From Dromaius novaehollandiae (lineage: Eukaryota; Chordata; Aves; Casuariiformes; Dromaiidae), in assembly GCF_036370855.1 (NCBI RefSeq), contig NC_088108.1:12547448-12611447 (forward strand): a DNA stretch of 64,000 nucleotides, given 5' to 3'. Positions 47,332-58,980 of the stretch are shown here, piece by piece; within the stretch, counting starts at the first letter, position 1; every line of letters begins with the position of its first letter. The translations under genes were made by a program, and so were the position numbers. The notes beneath the pieces are model-generated. The model ran no database searches. It was given only the letters and a program-made list of their open reading frames with translations, and was not told the origin of the DNA.

Positions 47332-50300
47332 CTGTGGAAAACTGGCCTAATCCTGTTTAGGTGTCAAATTAACCATACATACTTTACGTCCAATTTTCAC
47401 CTACTCTACTTCTACTACTTTCCTCTAGGAAAGTAGCTGTGAAACCAGATCTAGGATAAAATATATCTAATGGGTTTGTGAAAGAAACCCTTAATTACAT
47501 TTTACTCCTCAGAACAGCTGAAGCCTTTCTAGAGAAAAGAAAGAGCTATGTCACTTCTGAGATACGTGCTGCATAAATATGAAATTGGCATTTCATTTAC
47601 TGTCATTCCAGCACCTTGCTGACATTGAGGAAGAATTTTTAACTAAATGAAGCCTCTCTGATTGTGTGCCCTGGTATTCCATTTATGTTGTTTGAGGGTC
47701 ATACTATACTTCAGAGTAATTATCTGTAATGATTTTTTTTCCACTGAGTTAGATTATACTATTATAAAAAGAAACAAATGTTCATCATGTGTTATTATAC
47801 ACTAAACTTTTATAATGATTTTATCAAAAATGAGAGCTGTCATTTTTGCACTTGTCATATTGATGGATTCATTTAGGTCTTAAATATTGTGTTTAATCAT
47901 GCCATAGGAAAATACAAGCTTATATTACAGTGACTGCAAGCACTATGATAGAAAACCTAATGAAGGATTCCCTTCTGAGACCATGAAGTAAGTACACTTA
48001 ATAAACCGCTTCAGAAAGTTTTACAAGAAAAATAACAAAACTTTGGCTATCTATTGTTTTTGTCAAAGGATGAGTTCCTGACCCCCTGGTCTTTGTTGAC
48101 ACATTTTTAACCATTTTGGGCATTTTTCTGACTCAGTTTGTCACTGACTTGTATAAAAGAGAAGAGTTTACAGAGGTGCTATACAGGTTTTGTCCAGCAA
48201 AATCATGAAACTGTTATGGGACTGGGCAGCAGAATGATAGACAAGCCTATTTTCTCTCACTCAAGTGAGTTCTGTGACTCTGCTAATTGTTGTAAATTAA
48301 ATTTCTCATTTCTTATTTATGCCAGTGTAAATGACAAAGGCTTAATCCCTGCAATCTACTGAGTACTAAAACAAAGAAACAAACAAAGTAAAAACCCCAG
48401 CAATTCACTTCAGTAGTATTTAGTCAGGACCCGAATATGAAAGTGCATTGATATCACCAAGGCAATATCTAAGTCCCCCTTAACTGATCAAATTACCCTG
48501 GAACATGTTTGTCACTTGATGATACTGAAATAAAGAAAACTCAGGATTTTCAAAAGTGGAAGATTTTTCAACTCTTTCCCAAACCAGCCTGATCTGATTT
48601 TGAGTATCTCCCTGCCTCCAAAATGAATGCTCACTTGTGCAAACCTAGGATCCATACTCAAAGGATGGATTGATGAGAGCTTACCAGAAAAGCTACGATT
48701 CTGCTTTAGGAATAAGTAAAAGGAATACATCAACATCTCATCGCTTGTTCCTCCTAAAACTCTTCTTCAGTAAGGTCCTATATACTTCTGTGGGGATGAG
48801 TGAAAGGACTGTAGGATCCTTTGATAAATAGTGTAAGCAACCTTGCTGCTGACCCTTGGGGCTTGGAGAAGAAACTGTCAGGGTTGAGCATGGGCTCACA
48901 CTTAGAGTTATGACCACATAAAGTGTCACTCCTATTAGCAGCATCAAAATATATTTACCCTGGGGTTCTCATTAAAATACTCCTAAGTGGACTGGAGTCT
49001 TTTCTGATCCATGCTCAGTGGTTTCTATGGAGCATAACTGCAGACTGTTTTCAAAGCAGAGTTTGGAATATTCAGCTTTACTGACATTATTGTTCTGAAG
49101 GAGAAGGCTACATTGCTTTACAGCATTTCGTATCAAGAGCAAGAAGCTTATTAAAGATCACGTGGTGTCCTATTGCTACCCACTTGTTTGCTCACTGGAT
49201 TAAAAAAAACCCCAAACCTCTCATTTGCAGAAATGGGGAGCCTAAGCCCCATGCCTTCCTTCAAGTAGTAGCTATTGATTTCTGCTGTTTTTGCACAGAC
49301 CAGAGAGTAATCTTTAGATTGAAGGGAAGATCTTACTTGCTTCCGAAAATGACTTGTTGCATTTACTGAAGAATTAGCGGCATGTCAAGGGTTTATGGCA
49401 ACAGGATAGAAACCAGCAGTGTTTGTGATCGGTGCAACGCCCGCTGCCAGCCAGCGCTTCCTGCCTCTCTGCTCCTTCCACGGGCTCAGCGTGTCGCCTT
49501 GCTCTGCGAGCTACACTGAGCAGGGCTCACTCCGTGGCCATGTACGAGAAAAGGTGGCAGTCTGCACAACTGGTGAAAAAGAGCTGAAATTACATGATGC
49601 TTAAGAAATCCGAAAGTGACAAAACGTCACATTCTAGTGACAGAATATCAGATACCCAACATCAATTCCATTTAGTCTCATCTTTACAAATCTGTTTTTA
49701 TCTAAGCAGATGGATTAGTTGGGGAAAACCTGAACAGAGTTGCATATTTTTGAAAAAATACGAATTTGGAAATTGGCTTCTGGCTGTCTGAGTTCCTGCA
49801 AACTGTTGTTGTTGTTGTAGGCCTCATGGTTTGACGGTCCTGCTTTTTGCAACACAAACAAACTGGTCTCAGGTTCTGTGAAACCCAGTTGGGATGTTCA
49901 CGAACAGGATGTATGTAAAGTTTTGTTTTTATTTCATTTTAATATGCTGGATCTGTTAGTTTGCCTTTTCAATCTGCCTTTTGCACCTCCTAAATTTAAA
50001 CACGACTTACATGATCAACAACTCTACAAACGTTTTTTTCCAATAAATACGTAGGAGCAGGTGTTGGTCAGTTAGGCGCCTGCCTAATGCCAGCTGATAG
50101 GTAGTCTGCTGCTTACTTTAACATATAACACATTGTGTGCCTTAAACATCTGTCACAAACTTAGGCCAGTACAGACACTATAATCTATTTTATTAAAGAA
50201 ACAGGTTAGCCTTTTTTTAATTGGGTAACTAAGAAGGTAGTAACCAACTTTGTGCTACACTAACAATTAAACTTAAGAGTCTTAGTAGTGGGGTCTGACA

Positions 50301-52607
50301 GGAATAACAGATAGGAAAATCATTAGTAATGGGTCTGATTTAAAGAAGAAATTATAGAAATCCATTCAATTACTTTGAATTCTTTCCTGAATACACACAT
50401 GAAAATTTGTGAAACATCAAGCTGCATCATTGTCATATTGATTTGAAGTAATTCTCCACAACAGTGGATATCTGTACACTATTTTGTAAAATAAATAAAT
50501 AAATTCAGCACAGAAAAGCAGGGAAAGACCAAGAAGCAGCACCCAGTTCAAACCAGTGGCTCTGGAGTGATACACCAGGCTCGGGCATTGGGTCTCACCA
50601 CAGCCGCACAGAGTTCACAGCAGACTGCAAAAACCTGACTGAAAGCTAGCTAAATTAAACTCCTTTCTGCATGGTTGAGAGCTCTTAGCATCTCTACTAG
50701 TTAGTTTAAAAAAACTTGATTTCTGTATAAAGCCCTCTATGGTTTGTTTTGACTGCACAGTAGATGCCCTCAAAATCATGTAACAGGTCTCTCTTACCAA
50801 ATCCTCCAATACTACATGAATATGATGTGTTGTGACTTGAAAAGAGCATTGTGGGTTGAAAACAATTTTTTCCTTTTACAAAATGTTAGCACAAAGCACC
50901 ACTTCCAGTCTTATTCTTGGACTGACCTGATGTTACTTGTTGTCAGATTCTGATGCTTTAAAGGTACATAGCGTAATCGTTTTTCCTTGAAAGGGCAAAG
51001 GACTCGTAGAACGTTTGGCCCCTTCCTTTCAAGGCCATTATTTCTTTTGTTCAGGACAGCACTTTATCAATGCAGGCTCTGCTTAGCAAACTCATAAACA
51101 CTCCTGCTGTAATCAGAGAGATCTTTATAGCATAATTTTCATACAAAATTGCAAAAGCACCTTTCAAATGAAACTGAATTTAAATACTAAAAATTTAAAT
51201 ATTAATAAAACATAATTTTATGTGCTCACAGTTTAATGATTCTATTTAACTGTATTTATTACCACAAATAAGCTGCAGTTTTAAGAGAAAAGTCACTACT
51301 AGAAAAAAATCACCTGATTTAGACTTTGATAAATTTGTTTAAGATGAAGGTGTTTGCTGCCTTTTTTAACACTGCAAAAACCCTTGTGGTTATGTTACAC
51401 ATCAAATATGAAAGTTGCTTTTTGTAGGACAAATTTAACTAAAACTTATAATAGTTTTAAAGTTTTTAATAGTTTTTAGCTTCTAAGTCCTCATCTCCAG
51501 TCCCTTCTATAACCATATATATCTTTTCGCATAAATATTTGGAACTAGCTGGAACGATCATCGCTCACTTCCACAGCACCAGCCAGGGATACTAAGAGAT
51601 GGAAATTGTTGGTTTTGTGTGCGTCTGTGTCATCTCTCTTCTCTCTGCAAAATAGTATCACTACAATACTCCAGTGAAATCATTGTATTTAAAATTATCA
51701 TATAAATAGACAGGATTCCGGAAAGTTACTAGTTAATTTTCCCTAAGATACTGAATTATAGTGTTCCAGTAAAAGTTGAAGTTGTGGTAGATATGTCTAG
51801 GATCTTGTACTAGGGCTGAATAATAATTCAAAAACTGGTCTTTTAAAAACTATTTCATTCCAAGAACTCTTTACCTGCGGGAGCTGCTTTGCATTCTCAG
51901 ACACAGACAGGTGAAGTTACTTGACTCAGAAAGTTTGTGAATTAAACGATGGATGAAATTGCCTGCTGCTGTGGGGATAATCAGAATCGTGTCCAGTTGC
52001 ATCTAAATCCGTGAACTTCAGCTCAGCAGAGGTGTTACATGTAAGTGGGCCTGTGTTGATTTGTGCACAGATAAGTCAGTCACTCCCCAGGGCGCCATCC
52101 ATGCTTTTGCATCTTGATAATTATGCTTGTGAGTGATGCCTTTGCTGAGGTCTGCAGAGTGCCTCAGGATTGCTCTGTCCCCCTTGTGCTCAGGGAGCTA
52201 AACAGAAGTTTTCACAGCTGATTCATGTGCAGCATGAAGAGAGAGTACTTGGTTTGCTGGAGAGGTAAAGCTTATGGACCGGTTCTGCCCTTAGCATGGG
52301 CAGTCTCGCTCCGGTCCTAATTCAGGGGCTAGTGGGGCAGAGGGATCACCTGGAAGAGGACACTAATTTATAAACAAATGACTGTCAACCCTTGTTATCA
52401 TAACAAGGGAGGTGGATCCTTATCAAGTGTAAGTAGCCTAAGCTGTGGGAAACATGCATTGTAGGTTTCAGATTGCCTTTATGTGTAGCCATTCAGAAAA
52501 GGCTAGAGGGTGAATAAGGTGTGCTGGGTCGATTGAGTTACCAACCAGTTTTTTTAAAGAAGCAACAAAATATTAAGGCTGACAGTATGCAGAATTGAGC
52601 ACACTAC
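47332..52607. other. Gene-free or intronic stretch
   Basis: No firmly supported gene. A minus-strand acceptor (GCTCAACCCTGACAG, start 48874) opens about 44 codons whose entry phase would fit the exon at 52608-52786, but no good donor follows. A GC- and CpG-richer patch (about ten CpG in 120 bases) lies at 49427-49550, and a (GTT)n tract at 49805-49818. Confidence 0.35.
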
Positions 52608-52786
52608 CTTGTAAGCGACTAGAGGAACTATTTTTTGTGGTATCATTTATACAATGAACTGAACCATTACTGCCTAGCCCTGATGGCATACCCAGAGGTC
52701 GCATTATATAGTCTGTGATCATTGACAAAACAGCCCTGAACTGTCTTCTTGTGTAGCCGCTTTCAAGAAGATTCAAGTTTGTATTA
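52608..52786 (-). other. Candidate coding exon (about 179 bp)
   Basis: On the minus strand a strong pyrimidine tract (CATCCTCCTTCTTAATTTTC) leads to an unusual GAG acceptor. A second AG lies 27 bases further in (start 52759) and gives the same phase. The donor is TTACAAG followed by GTAGTG. One frame is open for 59 codons, with YTRRQFRAVLSMITDYIMRP in the middle and a Ser/Asn-rich end. Entry phase matches the exit phase of the exon at 53160-53388. No known domain is recognised. Confidence 0.3.
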
Positions 52787-53159
52787 CTCACAGAAAATTA
52801 AGAAGGAGGATGCAACCAAGTTGCATTTCTGTTAGGAAAACATCTATTTTTTACACAGGATAATCAATGAGATGTAAGAAACAAGTGAGGACAATGAATC
52901 TATTGTTTTCTCCTATGTAAGATCCAGGCAGAGTTTGAGGGAGCGTGGATTTTACATTTATCTCTATGCATTGGAAAACTGTAAGTTGCCTTTGGTATAC
53001 TGGAATGGTCTCCCATCAGGTGCAATGAGTTAAATAACCTTCTGTTCAACTTCGAAGACAGGCTCCCAGCCTTCATTTCCTAGATTTTTGAGTGTGCACA
53101 GATTGGGAGGGCTCACCATAAATGTCTCTCCAAACCCTTCACTGTCTCCTTAAAATCAC
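52787..53159. other. Probable intron between candidate exons
   Basis: About 370 bases with no feature of their own. If the two flanking exon calls are right, this is a short intron with a strong pyrimidine tract at its 3' end. Confidence 0.25.
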
Positions 53160-53388
53160 CTTAAAATCTCTTTGTCTCTTGAGAAATTAGGCTGCTGAAA
53201 AGCTGTGAATATTGTGTTGTACTGACTGATACTGTCCCTCTCTCTCCTTGCACCCCACCATCTGTTTCCCAGCCTTGCCTTTTGCTTAGATGTTAAGATT
53301 TTGGAGAAGAAACTGGATGTTTTGTTCCCTATCTGCACAGTGTCTATTACTGTAGCAGCCTGGCTCATGACTAAGCTTGCTGGGTGCC
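53160..53388 (-). other. Candidate coding exon (229 bp), unidentified protein
   Basis: The minus-strand acceptor is ACCATTATTTTACCATCAG and the donor is TTTTAAG followed by GTGATT. The span is two bases, 75 open codons and two bases. The peptide begins HPASLVMSQAATVIDTVQ, contains a basic central part (KQKARLGNRWWGARRER) and is richer in Ala than random sequence of this composition. Both its entry phase (with 54982-55099) and its exit phase (with 52608-52786) fit its neighbours. A shorter form starting at an internal CAG is possible. No family is recognised. Confidence 0.32.
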
Positions 53389-53475
53389 CTGATGGTAAAA
53401 TAATGGTTATTAATGCAATTAAGGAAAGAATTTATCCTTAAGAATTTGGCCTTACTGGCCTTTAAATTCACTTCT

Positions 53476-53503
53476 GTTGGGTTGGGTTGGATTGGGTTTG
53501 GTT
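53476..53503 (+). repeat. (TTGGG)-type G-rich tract
   Basis: Five G-runs occur in 28 bases as TTGGGTTGGGTTGG and then ATTGGGTTTGG. The spacing suits a two-layer G-quadruplex on the plus strand. It is not the vertebrate telomere repeat TTAGGG. Confidence 0.7.
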
Positions 53504-54981
53504 AGCAGAATTTGTCGATCTGTATGTTAAAGTGGTAAAGTTCAGCAACAAAAATTTGATCTCTCTAGCCATGATGCTATTAAATAGTTTCAAAAGGGAG
53601 ATGAAGAATTACTGACAGCTTGATGCATAACTTTACACATATCAAAATCATATGTTAGATTATTGTTACAGGAAAAAAATAAATCCACAGATCTAAAAAT
53701 CCAGAGATGAATTACTTTTTCTATTTCCTGTTGTCTCCCGTATCTCTGGCTACTGGATGTCATCTCCTCTGATGGCAGCTACACTAGGGGACAAAGCATT
53801 GAATACATATGTTATTTAAATGTACACAGTTTAAATGCATTGCAGAATAGAAATAATTCAGATTGCAAACACACATTAACTTGCTGAATTGGGTGAATTT
53901 ATAAGAATGGTATTTCTGTTTTCCAGACAGATTGTGACTGGCTTTTATGTGCAAGTTAAAGTCTCCCTGAAAACTCTTCATTCATCTATGGTCCAGCTCT
54001 GTTAGGAACTATATACCATTTATGAGTTACTGCAGTACTTGTGATTGGTTTATTTCGGCTCTCGGTCTCCTGGGCTGTGTTTGTGGTGGCAGAAAATAGT
54101 GCTTTTTCAGCAAGGACTACTGGCATGTACTCTGCAATGGTCTCTTTCTCTGACAGGAGTGAAATGTATGTCTGATTGCTACACTGCATTTATTCTTCAG
54201 TATTGCAAAGATAATTAATCAGATCTGCAGCTGATATAAACAGACTTATCATCACTTACTTTCCTGCAGCCAGTCTGATGTATGATATATGAAATCCTGG
54301 TCCATTACCTTTCTCTTCACTTTTAAATTACTGTCTTCCAAGTTCATTCTTAGAGACCTTTATTTATTTTTTCCAGCTTCCAATTGAGATGGATGACTTT
54401 CAAGCTTACAGACTAGGATTTTTAGGATGGGATCATAAGAACAACATTGTTTCCTGTGACCCCAGTGATATATCCAAGTAAAAATAATGAATTTGTTTGA
54501 CATTTACTCCACTTTTACAGAGACACTATTCCAGTTTTCACTCTGGAAAAAATTATTGCCATACCAGTTTCAAGGAATTAAAATAAGGGGTCTTGTAATG
54601 AATGTTACTCTCTAATCTTATGTTGTTATTCAGAAAATTATTGACAGTGGCATTGAATGATCCATCTATATCTATGATGATAGTGCTGTACTTCAGTATC
54701 ATGGTCATATTCTAGAGTGCTGTGGAGCTGTAATGGCCTAGTATAGGAAATCTTTCAAGAGAGATGTTTTAATTGAGAATATATTTGTCTAAAAGAGTGG
54801 GCCAGCCAGCTTGAAGCTGCTGTGTTCTTTTCAAGGGAGCACACTGCACTAACTTTTTTTGTTTTGAAATTAATATGTAGGAATTCAGTGGTTAGAAGGT
54901 GAACCTATAAAGTCAATAGGTAATCTTGTAGACTGAATTACTTTTCTTTCTAAAAAAAACCCTGAAGGCACAAGTCCTTAC
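53504..54981. other. Gene-free or intronic stretch
   Basis: A minus-strand frame at 53986-54189 has a good acceptor (ACATTTCACTCCTGTCAG) and reads KETIAEYMPVVLAEKALFSA, but no convincing donor lies before its stop. It is a reserve exon candidate only. Confidence 0.3.
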
Positions 54982-55099
54982 TGTATAATATTGGAAATTC
55001 AGCAATAGCACTGTGAAACACGGAGCAACTCTGAATGTTTCCATCCTGAAAAATGTTTTTAACTGTCAATAAATGATCTAAATTTATAAGGTTGAATAC
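54982..55099 (-). other. Candidate coding exon (118 bp; start uncertain)
   Basis: The donor is strong: ATACA followed by GTAAGG. For the acceptor there are two choices: TTCAATTTCAAGGCAG (start 55099) or a nearer TTTTTCAG (start 55045), both in the same frame. The longer form reads VFNLINLDHLLTVKNIFQDG and ends FHSAIAEFPILY. Exit phase fits the exon at 53160-53388. Entry phase does not directly match the exon at 55802-55950, so an intervening exon would be needed. Confidence 0.25.
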
Positions 55100-55801
55100 C
55101 TGCCTTGAAATTGAAGGGGAGAAAAGCGTATATTTAACCAAAGAAAAAACACTGCCCTAGTTTATAGGAAAATAATTTACACAAGTCTTTCAGAACATGC
55201 TGAACAGGGTAATGTCACGTTATTAGCAAAACTTGCAGTTAGGTTTCAGGTAAGCTATTAAATGGGCCTATTAAATTCAATCTGCAATCTGAGTGGCACT
55301 GAAGATGTGGAGGAAAAGACTGTCAACTAGTTATGTTCACTGTTGCTGTGACAACAGGGTTTGAGAACAGTCTGATTAAAACAAAACAAAACAACCCCTC
55401 CCAAAAATAACTGCCAAAAACTAATAGAAGAAAATTCTGCTGGTCCTACTAAACCCAAATAACCAGGCAATGGGAATATGATGGCACTCCAACTTAATGA
55501 AAATGAACTGCTTATGTACTGAAAGTGTGCCTAGTGTGCCTGCTACTGCTGTGTAGCAAAATATTAAAAACAGAAAGGGAGAAGTAAAAGGCAGTGTTGC
55601 TTGGGATTTGCTAATTAAAATAAACTGTGAAGTGTAGCACTCAATCTGTGGTTTCTTAAATTATAGTTAGGAGTGAGTTTGAGCTGCTTTTCCATTGTAC
55701 ACGAGTATCTGGCACAGCAAACATCAGATGCCGGCAGACAAGCCTCTGTGCTTCCAGCCATGGCTTGTGGCGAGCTCTGGAGCCTGCCTTCAAAAACTTA
55801 C
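55100..55801. other. Intron-like stretch
   Basis: No repeat or gene recognised. A 19-base segment at about 55181-55199 has usable minus-strand splice sites and the phase needed to join the flanking exons, but it is too short to claim. Confidence 0.25.
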
Positions 55802-55950
55802 AGCACTTGGGTGTCAGGAGCTGTTGGATTTTTCCTGGCGTGCTTGACTGTGCTTTGAGCTGGCTGCTGCTCAGCCGAGCCCAGCTAGGTTTTGCTTTAA
55901 GGTAGTGCTTTCCTACCTGCTCTAGCCTGAAGTTCACATCACTGCTTAAG
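55802..55950 (-). other. Candidate coding exon (149 bp), unidentified protein
   Basis: The minus-strand acceptor CAGCATTTCCATCTGTCCTCAG and donor AAGTGCT followed by GTAAGT are both strong. The other two frames are closed by stops within the first four codons. The open frame reads LSSDVNFRLEQVGKHYLKAK and is Ser-, Gln- and Lys-rich. Entry phase matches the exit of the exon at 60384-60584. The segment lies in a GC-richer patch, which lowers the weight of the open frame. Confidence 0.28.
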
Positions 55951-55969
55951 CTGAGGACAGATGGAAATG

Positions 55970-56110
55970 CTGGTGTGGACGTGGTCCGGTGGCCTGCGAC
56001 AGCTCCGCAGCCCCCATCAGCTGAGCAGCGTGAGTCCCGTCAGCCTGCGGCACCTGGGCTGGCCCTGCCTCTGCCCCGGGCTCAGACGTGCGTCTGGCCC
56101 TCACTCAGCT
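55970..56110. other. GC- and CpG-rich patch
   Basis: About ten CpG in 130 bases, in sequence rich in CAGC and CTGCGG words. It is shorter and weaker than the 16.2 kb segment. It could be an enhancer or a small promoter, or just a local GC high. Confidence 0.4.
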
Positions 56111-56634
56111 CTGGTGTAAGCTGAGCAGTTCAGAAAATCTCTTGGTTATTTGTGGATCGAAATGGAAGTGGACCCGTTTTCTGCATCTGGTCTGTAGCTG
56201 CTAAATGACTTAGTTATCTGCGTTTTTCATAAAAGATCTTATTTCGGCTTTGTAGGTTACCCAAACTAGCTAATTTACCACTTGTTTTGGTTCAGTCAGC
56301 CCCCTATTACTTGGAGATCCACAGTATGTGACAGCTGTTACACCCAACCGCAGGATCACGAGTCACAGCGTGATAAAAATGGCAGGCAAGGGGCATTATT
56401 TTCTTTAGAAGAGTTCCGGCTCCTTAAGCCAAATTAGAGTGGGAATCTACAAGTTTTGAGGCTGACGGCAAAGGCAGACATTTATTTTTATTTAAATATA
56501 ACAAACTTGATGATTGGGGAAGTTCTGGTTGTTGGAAGCAGAGGCAAAAGGGAGCAATAGAAAAGAGTAAGTTTTATACCTGCCACTTAAAATATATCTA
56601 CTGAGCTGTAATTCAGCCAAGCAGCAGCAAGTAG
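56111..56634. other. Gene-free stretch
   Basis: No feature recognised. Confidence 0.35.
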
Positions 56635-56800
56635 CTTTAATTAATCTCTAATTAGGCCCATGAGTCTTAGCTGAGAGGGGGTTCAGTGTCTTAAAAATAA
56701 GAATAAAATACCCCTCCACAACCAAAGGCTGTTTTCCCAGACTCTCCTAGCATTAATTGCCATCCCAAACACCTCAAGCAATTTTCTGGGCCAATTAAAT
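56635..56800. promoter_or_regulatory. Homeodomain-type TAAT site cluster
   Basis: Four TAATTA/ATTAAT-type cores occur in about 165 bases: TTTAATTAAT at 56637-56646, the palindrome CTAATTAG at 56648-56655, ATTAATT at 56752-56758 and CAATTAA at 56792-56798. CAGCAGCAAG-type and CCAAAGGC words lie between. The sequence has no repeat character and no open frame. Paired TAAT cores are bound by homeodomain proteins, and such clusters are common in developmental enhancers. In AT-rich DNA some would occur by chance. Confidence 0.3.
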
Positions 56801-58860
56801 CATGGCAGTAGCTAGATTAACACATTGCAGTGCCTTATATTTGGTGTGCTTGCTTGCTAGAGTTAAATGGTGTATTTTCAAATTAGCTTTGAAAAGTGAG
56901 GAACTGCCTGGAATCCAAACCTAGATTTTGCAGCTGGCATTGCTGTGTAATTGCTGTGGCCACTTCAGATCTTTACGGGTAATATTTTTTCTACTGATGC
57001 CTAAGGAGTTTTAAAAAGGAGCAGAACAGCAGTAGCAAATAAAAAGAACAAAAAGTGAGGAAAAAATTTAGCTCGTCTTTTTAATAGGGTTTTTACATAC
57101 TGAGAGCACAGTCCATTTGAGAAGCAAGTGTTCTTCCTCCTACGTTGTAACTGTTAAAATGAAGTATATTGAGCATTGTTTATGTTGCGCATATAAAGGA
57201 AAGAAGTTTTGCAATGACAACTTTTAGTCAACACCTGCCTTAATGCTATTCTGGAGGATGGATTTATTATGTAGGAGCAGATACTAATATTTAACACAGA
57301 GTAATATTTTCCCTACTAATCCTGTGTTGTTGGAAGTATTTACACAGCCAAAAAGATGGGAGAATTTAGCACTAAGTACTTTTCGCAAGGCATCTGCAAA
57401 TATTGAGGGTCTCTAAATAGCTCTTTTTCTGAGACCTACATCCACTGCGTGGGATCAGTGTGATCTGTATAATGCATGCATTTGTTTTCCAAAGGGTTAA
57501 TTAAGAAAGGCCACTGAAATAAGCTAAAGATGGTGTTTATGTGAGCTGCTCCATTTCATTTATTTCATACTGTTTTAAAAAATATTGTTACACTGCCTGC
57601 TTCTCTGTTGACCTTAAATTGCTTCTTATTTGCTGATACATTTATATTTCATGCATTGGAAATTGAACCAAAGAAGTTTCATGCTGTAAACATAAAGGAG
57701 GAGGAGGACACAGTAACCTCAAGCATTGGTGGCAGATGAGAAGCTGATGTCAGAAAACTTGGATGGAAATTATCTTTGAAATTGGGGAGTATCCTCTACA
57801 GCAGTAGAGTGAAATTGAGGTCATAGGAATATACAAGATATATTGAAGCATTCTGGGTTCATGTGGAGGAGGGAACGTACCAACACTAAAGCACATTTAG
57901 GCCACTTAGGTACCTCGACACGGGCAAAGCCCTTTCTTTCCATCTTTGTTGTACACATACAGGGTCTAAGTGCCGGCACACCTTCTAGGCACTTAAATTT
58001 CTGCTAAACAGTTGGATCTTAGATTTCGACAGCTTAGTATCTGCCTTATACATGCATATGTCCTGGTGAGGATTCACAGACTGGGCATTTCTCTGAATAC
58101 TTCTCTTAGGAAATCTGACCCAGTATGCTTGCTCAAAGTAACCCCCAAAATGATCAAGGGGTACTCAAAATTTAAGTTCTTTCATGTGCCTGATTTAGAG
58201 GAAAGATTTCCCCATCAACTCCCTATTCTTAGTAGGGTACAGTAACACTGGATTGGGGGATATTCAGGGCTGGTGTTCTCTCACCTTATCCTGATTTTCT
58301 CTACTTAATTCAAAAGACCTTAAAATTACGTGGGAATTATGTTCCTAAACACACTTGATGGTCTGGGACTGAGTCCTTGATGGCTTCAGCAGTGTGGGGC
58401 CAGCATCTCACAAACATCATTGTATAAAACTTCCGAAGGCTTTAAAATTAAAGGAGAGGGCAAGTACATGATTAAATCATTGTTTCAAGGATTGCCCAGA
58501 ATAAGTTAATTTTCACAATGTCCATGGAATTTAGGCACTGATGGGTTATAGATGGTGGGTTCATTTGCATAAGGGATTAACACGCCTGGTACCCTATTGC
58601 TAAAAAATCTGTGGATTTTCTGTGAGTGAGAGGGACACAATGCATTTGTGTGAGCAAATAAGTGCAAGATACCCACTTTACATGGTGGCAGCCATCCAGA
58701 CCATTGGCCAGAACAAAGTAGGGTATTGAATGCTCTCTGGAAAAAGACAGAGTAACTCACAATTCCTCACAGAACAAGTCCTGAGAAGAAGAACTGGGAA
58801 TATTTGAGAAAGAACTGATTATCTGGTCTCCTTGTAGACCAGGACAGCAGCATGATAACC
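56801..58860. other. Gene-free or intronic stretch
   Basis: No firmly supported gene. A strong minus-strand acceptor (CTCTGTCTTTTTCCAG, start about 58733) is followed by sequence open in all three frames, so no exon can be chosen. Around 57.9-58.0 kb, words such as CTTAGGTACCT and CTAGGCACTTAAAT hint at an old repeat but are too short to call. Confidence 0.35.
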
Positions 58861-58894
58861 TTTTCTTAGGGCAGACTGTAAATTTAGACTGTGC

Positions 58895-58980
58895 CCCCAG
58901 CAGATTTGTCTCAGGTCACACAGCAATCCTGCAACTTGGATTGCCTGTTTCATGCACTGGGGCTTTAACTATGGAGTGAT
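58895..58980 (-). repeat. MIR (CORE-SINE) relic
   Basis: TTTGTCTCAGGTCACACAGC, followed by TCCTGCAACTTGGATTGCC and then ACTGGGGCTTTAACTATGG, matches the reverse complement of the MIR 5' half. There the order is GCCCAAGGTCACACAGC, a GGATTCGAACCCAGG block, and GTGCTCTTAACCACTA. Order and spacing are retained over about 85 bases. Confidence 0.6.

Noticed and set aside
53476..53503. Interstitial telomere repeat
   Set aside because: The unit is TTGGG, not TTAGGG, and there are only a few imperfect copies.
58506..58760. Minus-strand exon after a strong acceptor near 58733
   Set aside because: All three frames after the acceptor are open for many codons and the possible exit phases do not fit the neighbouring candidates.
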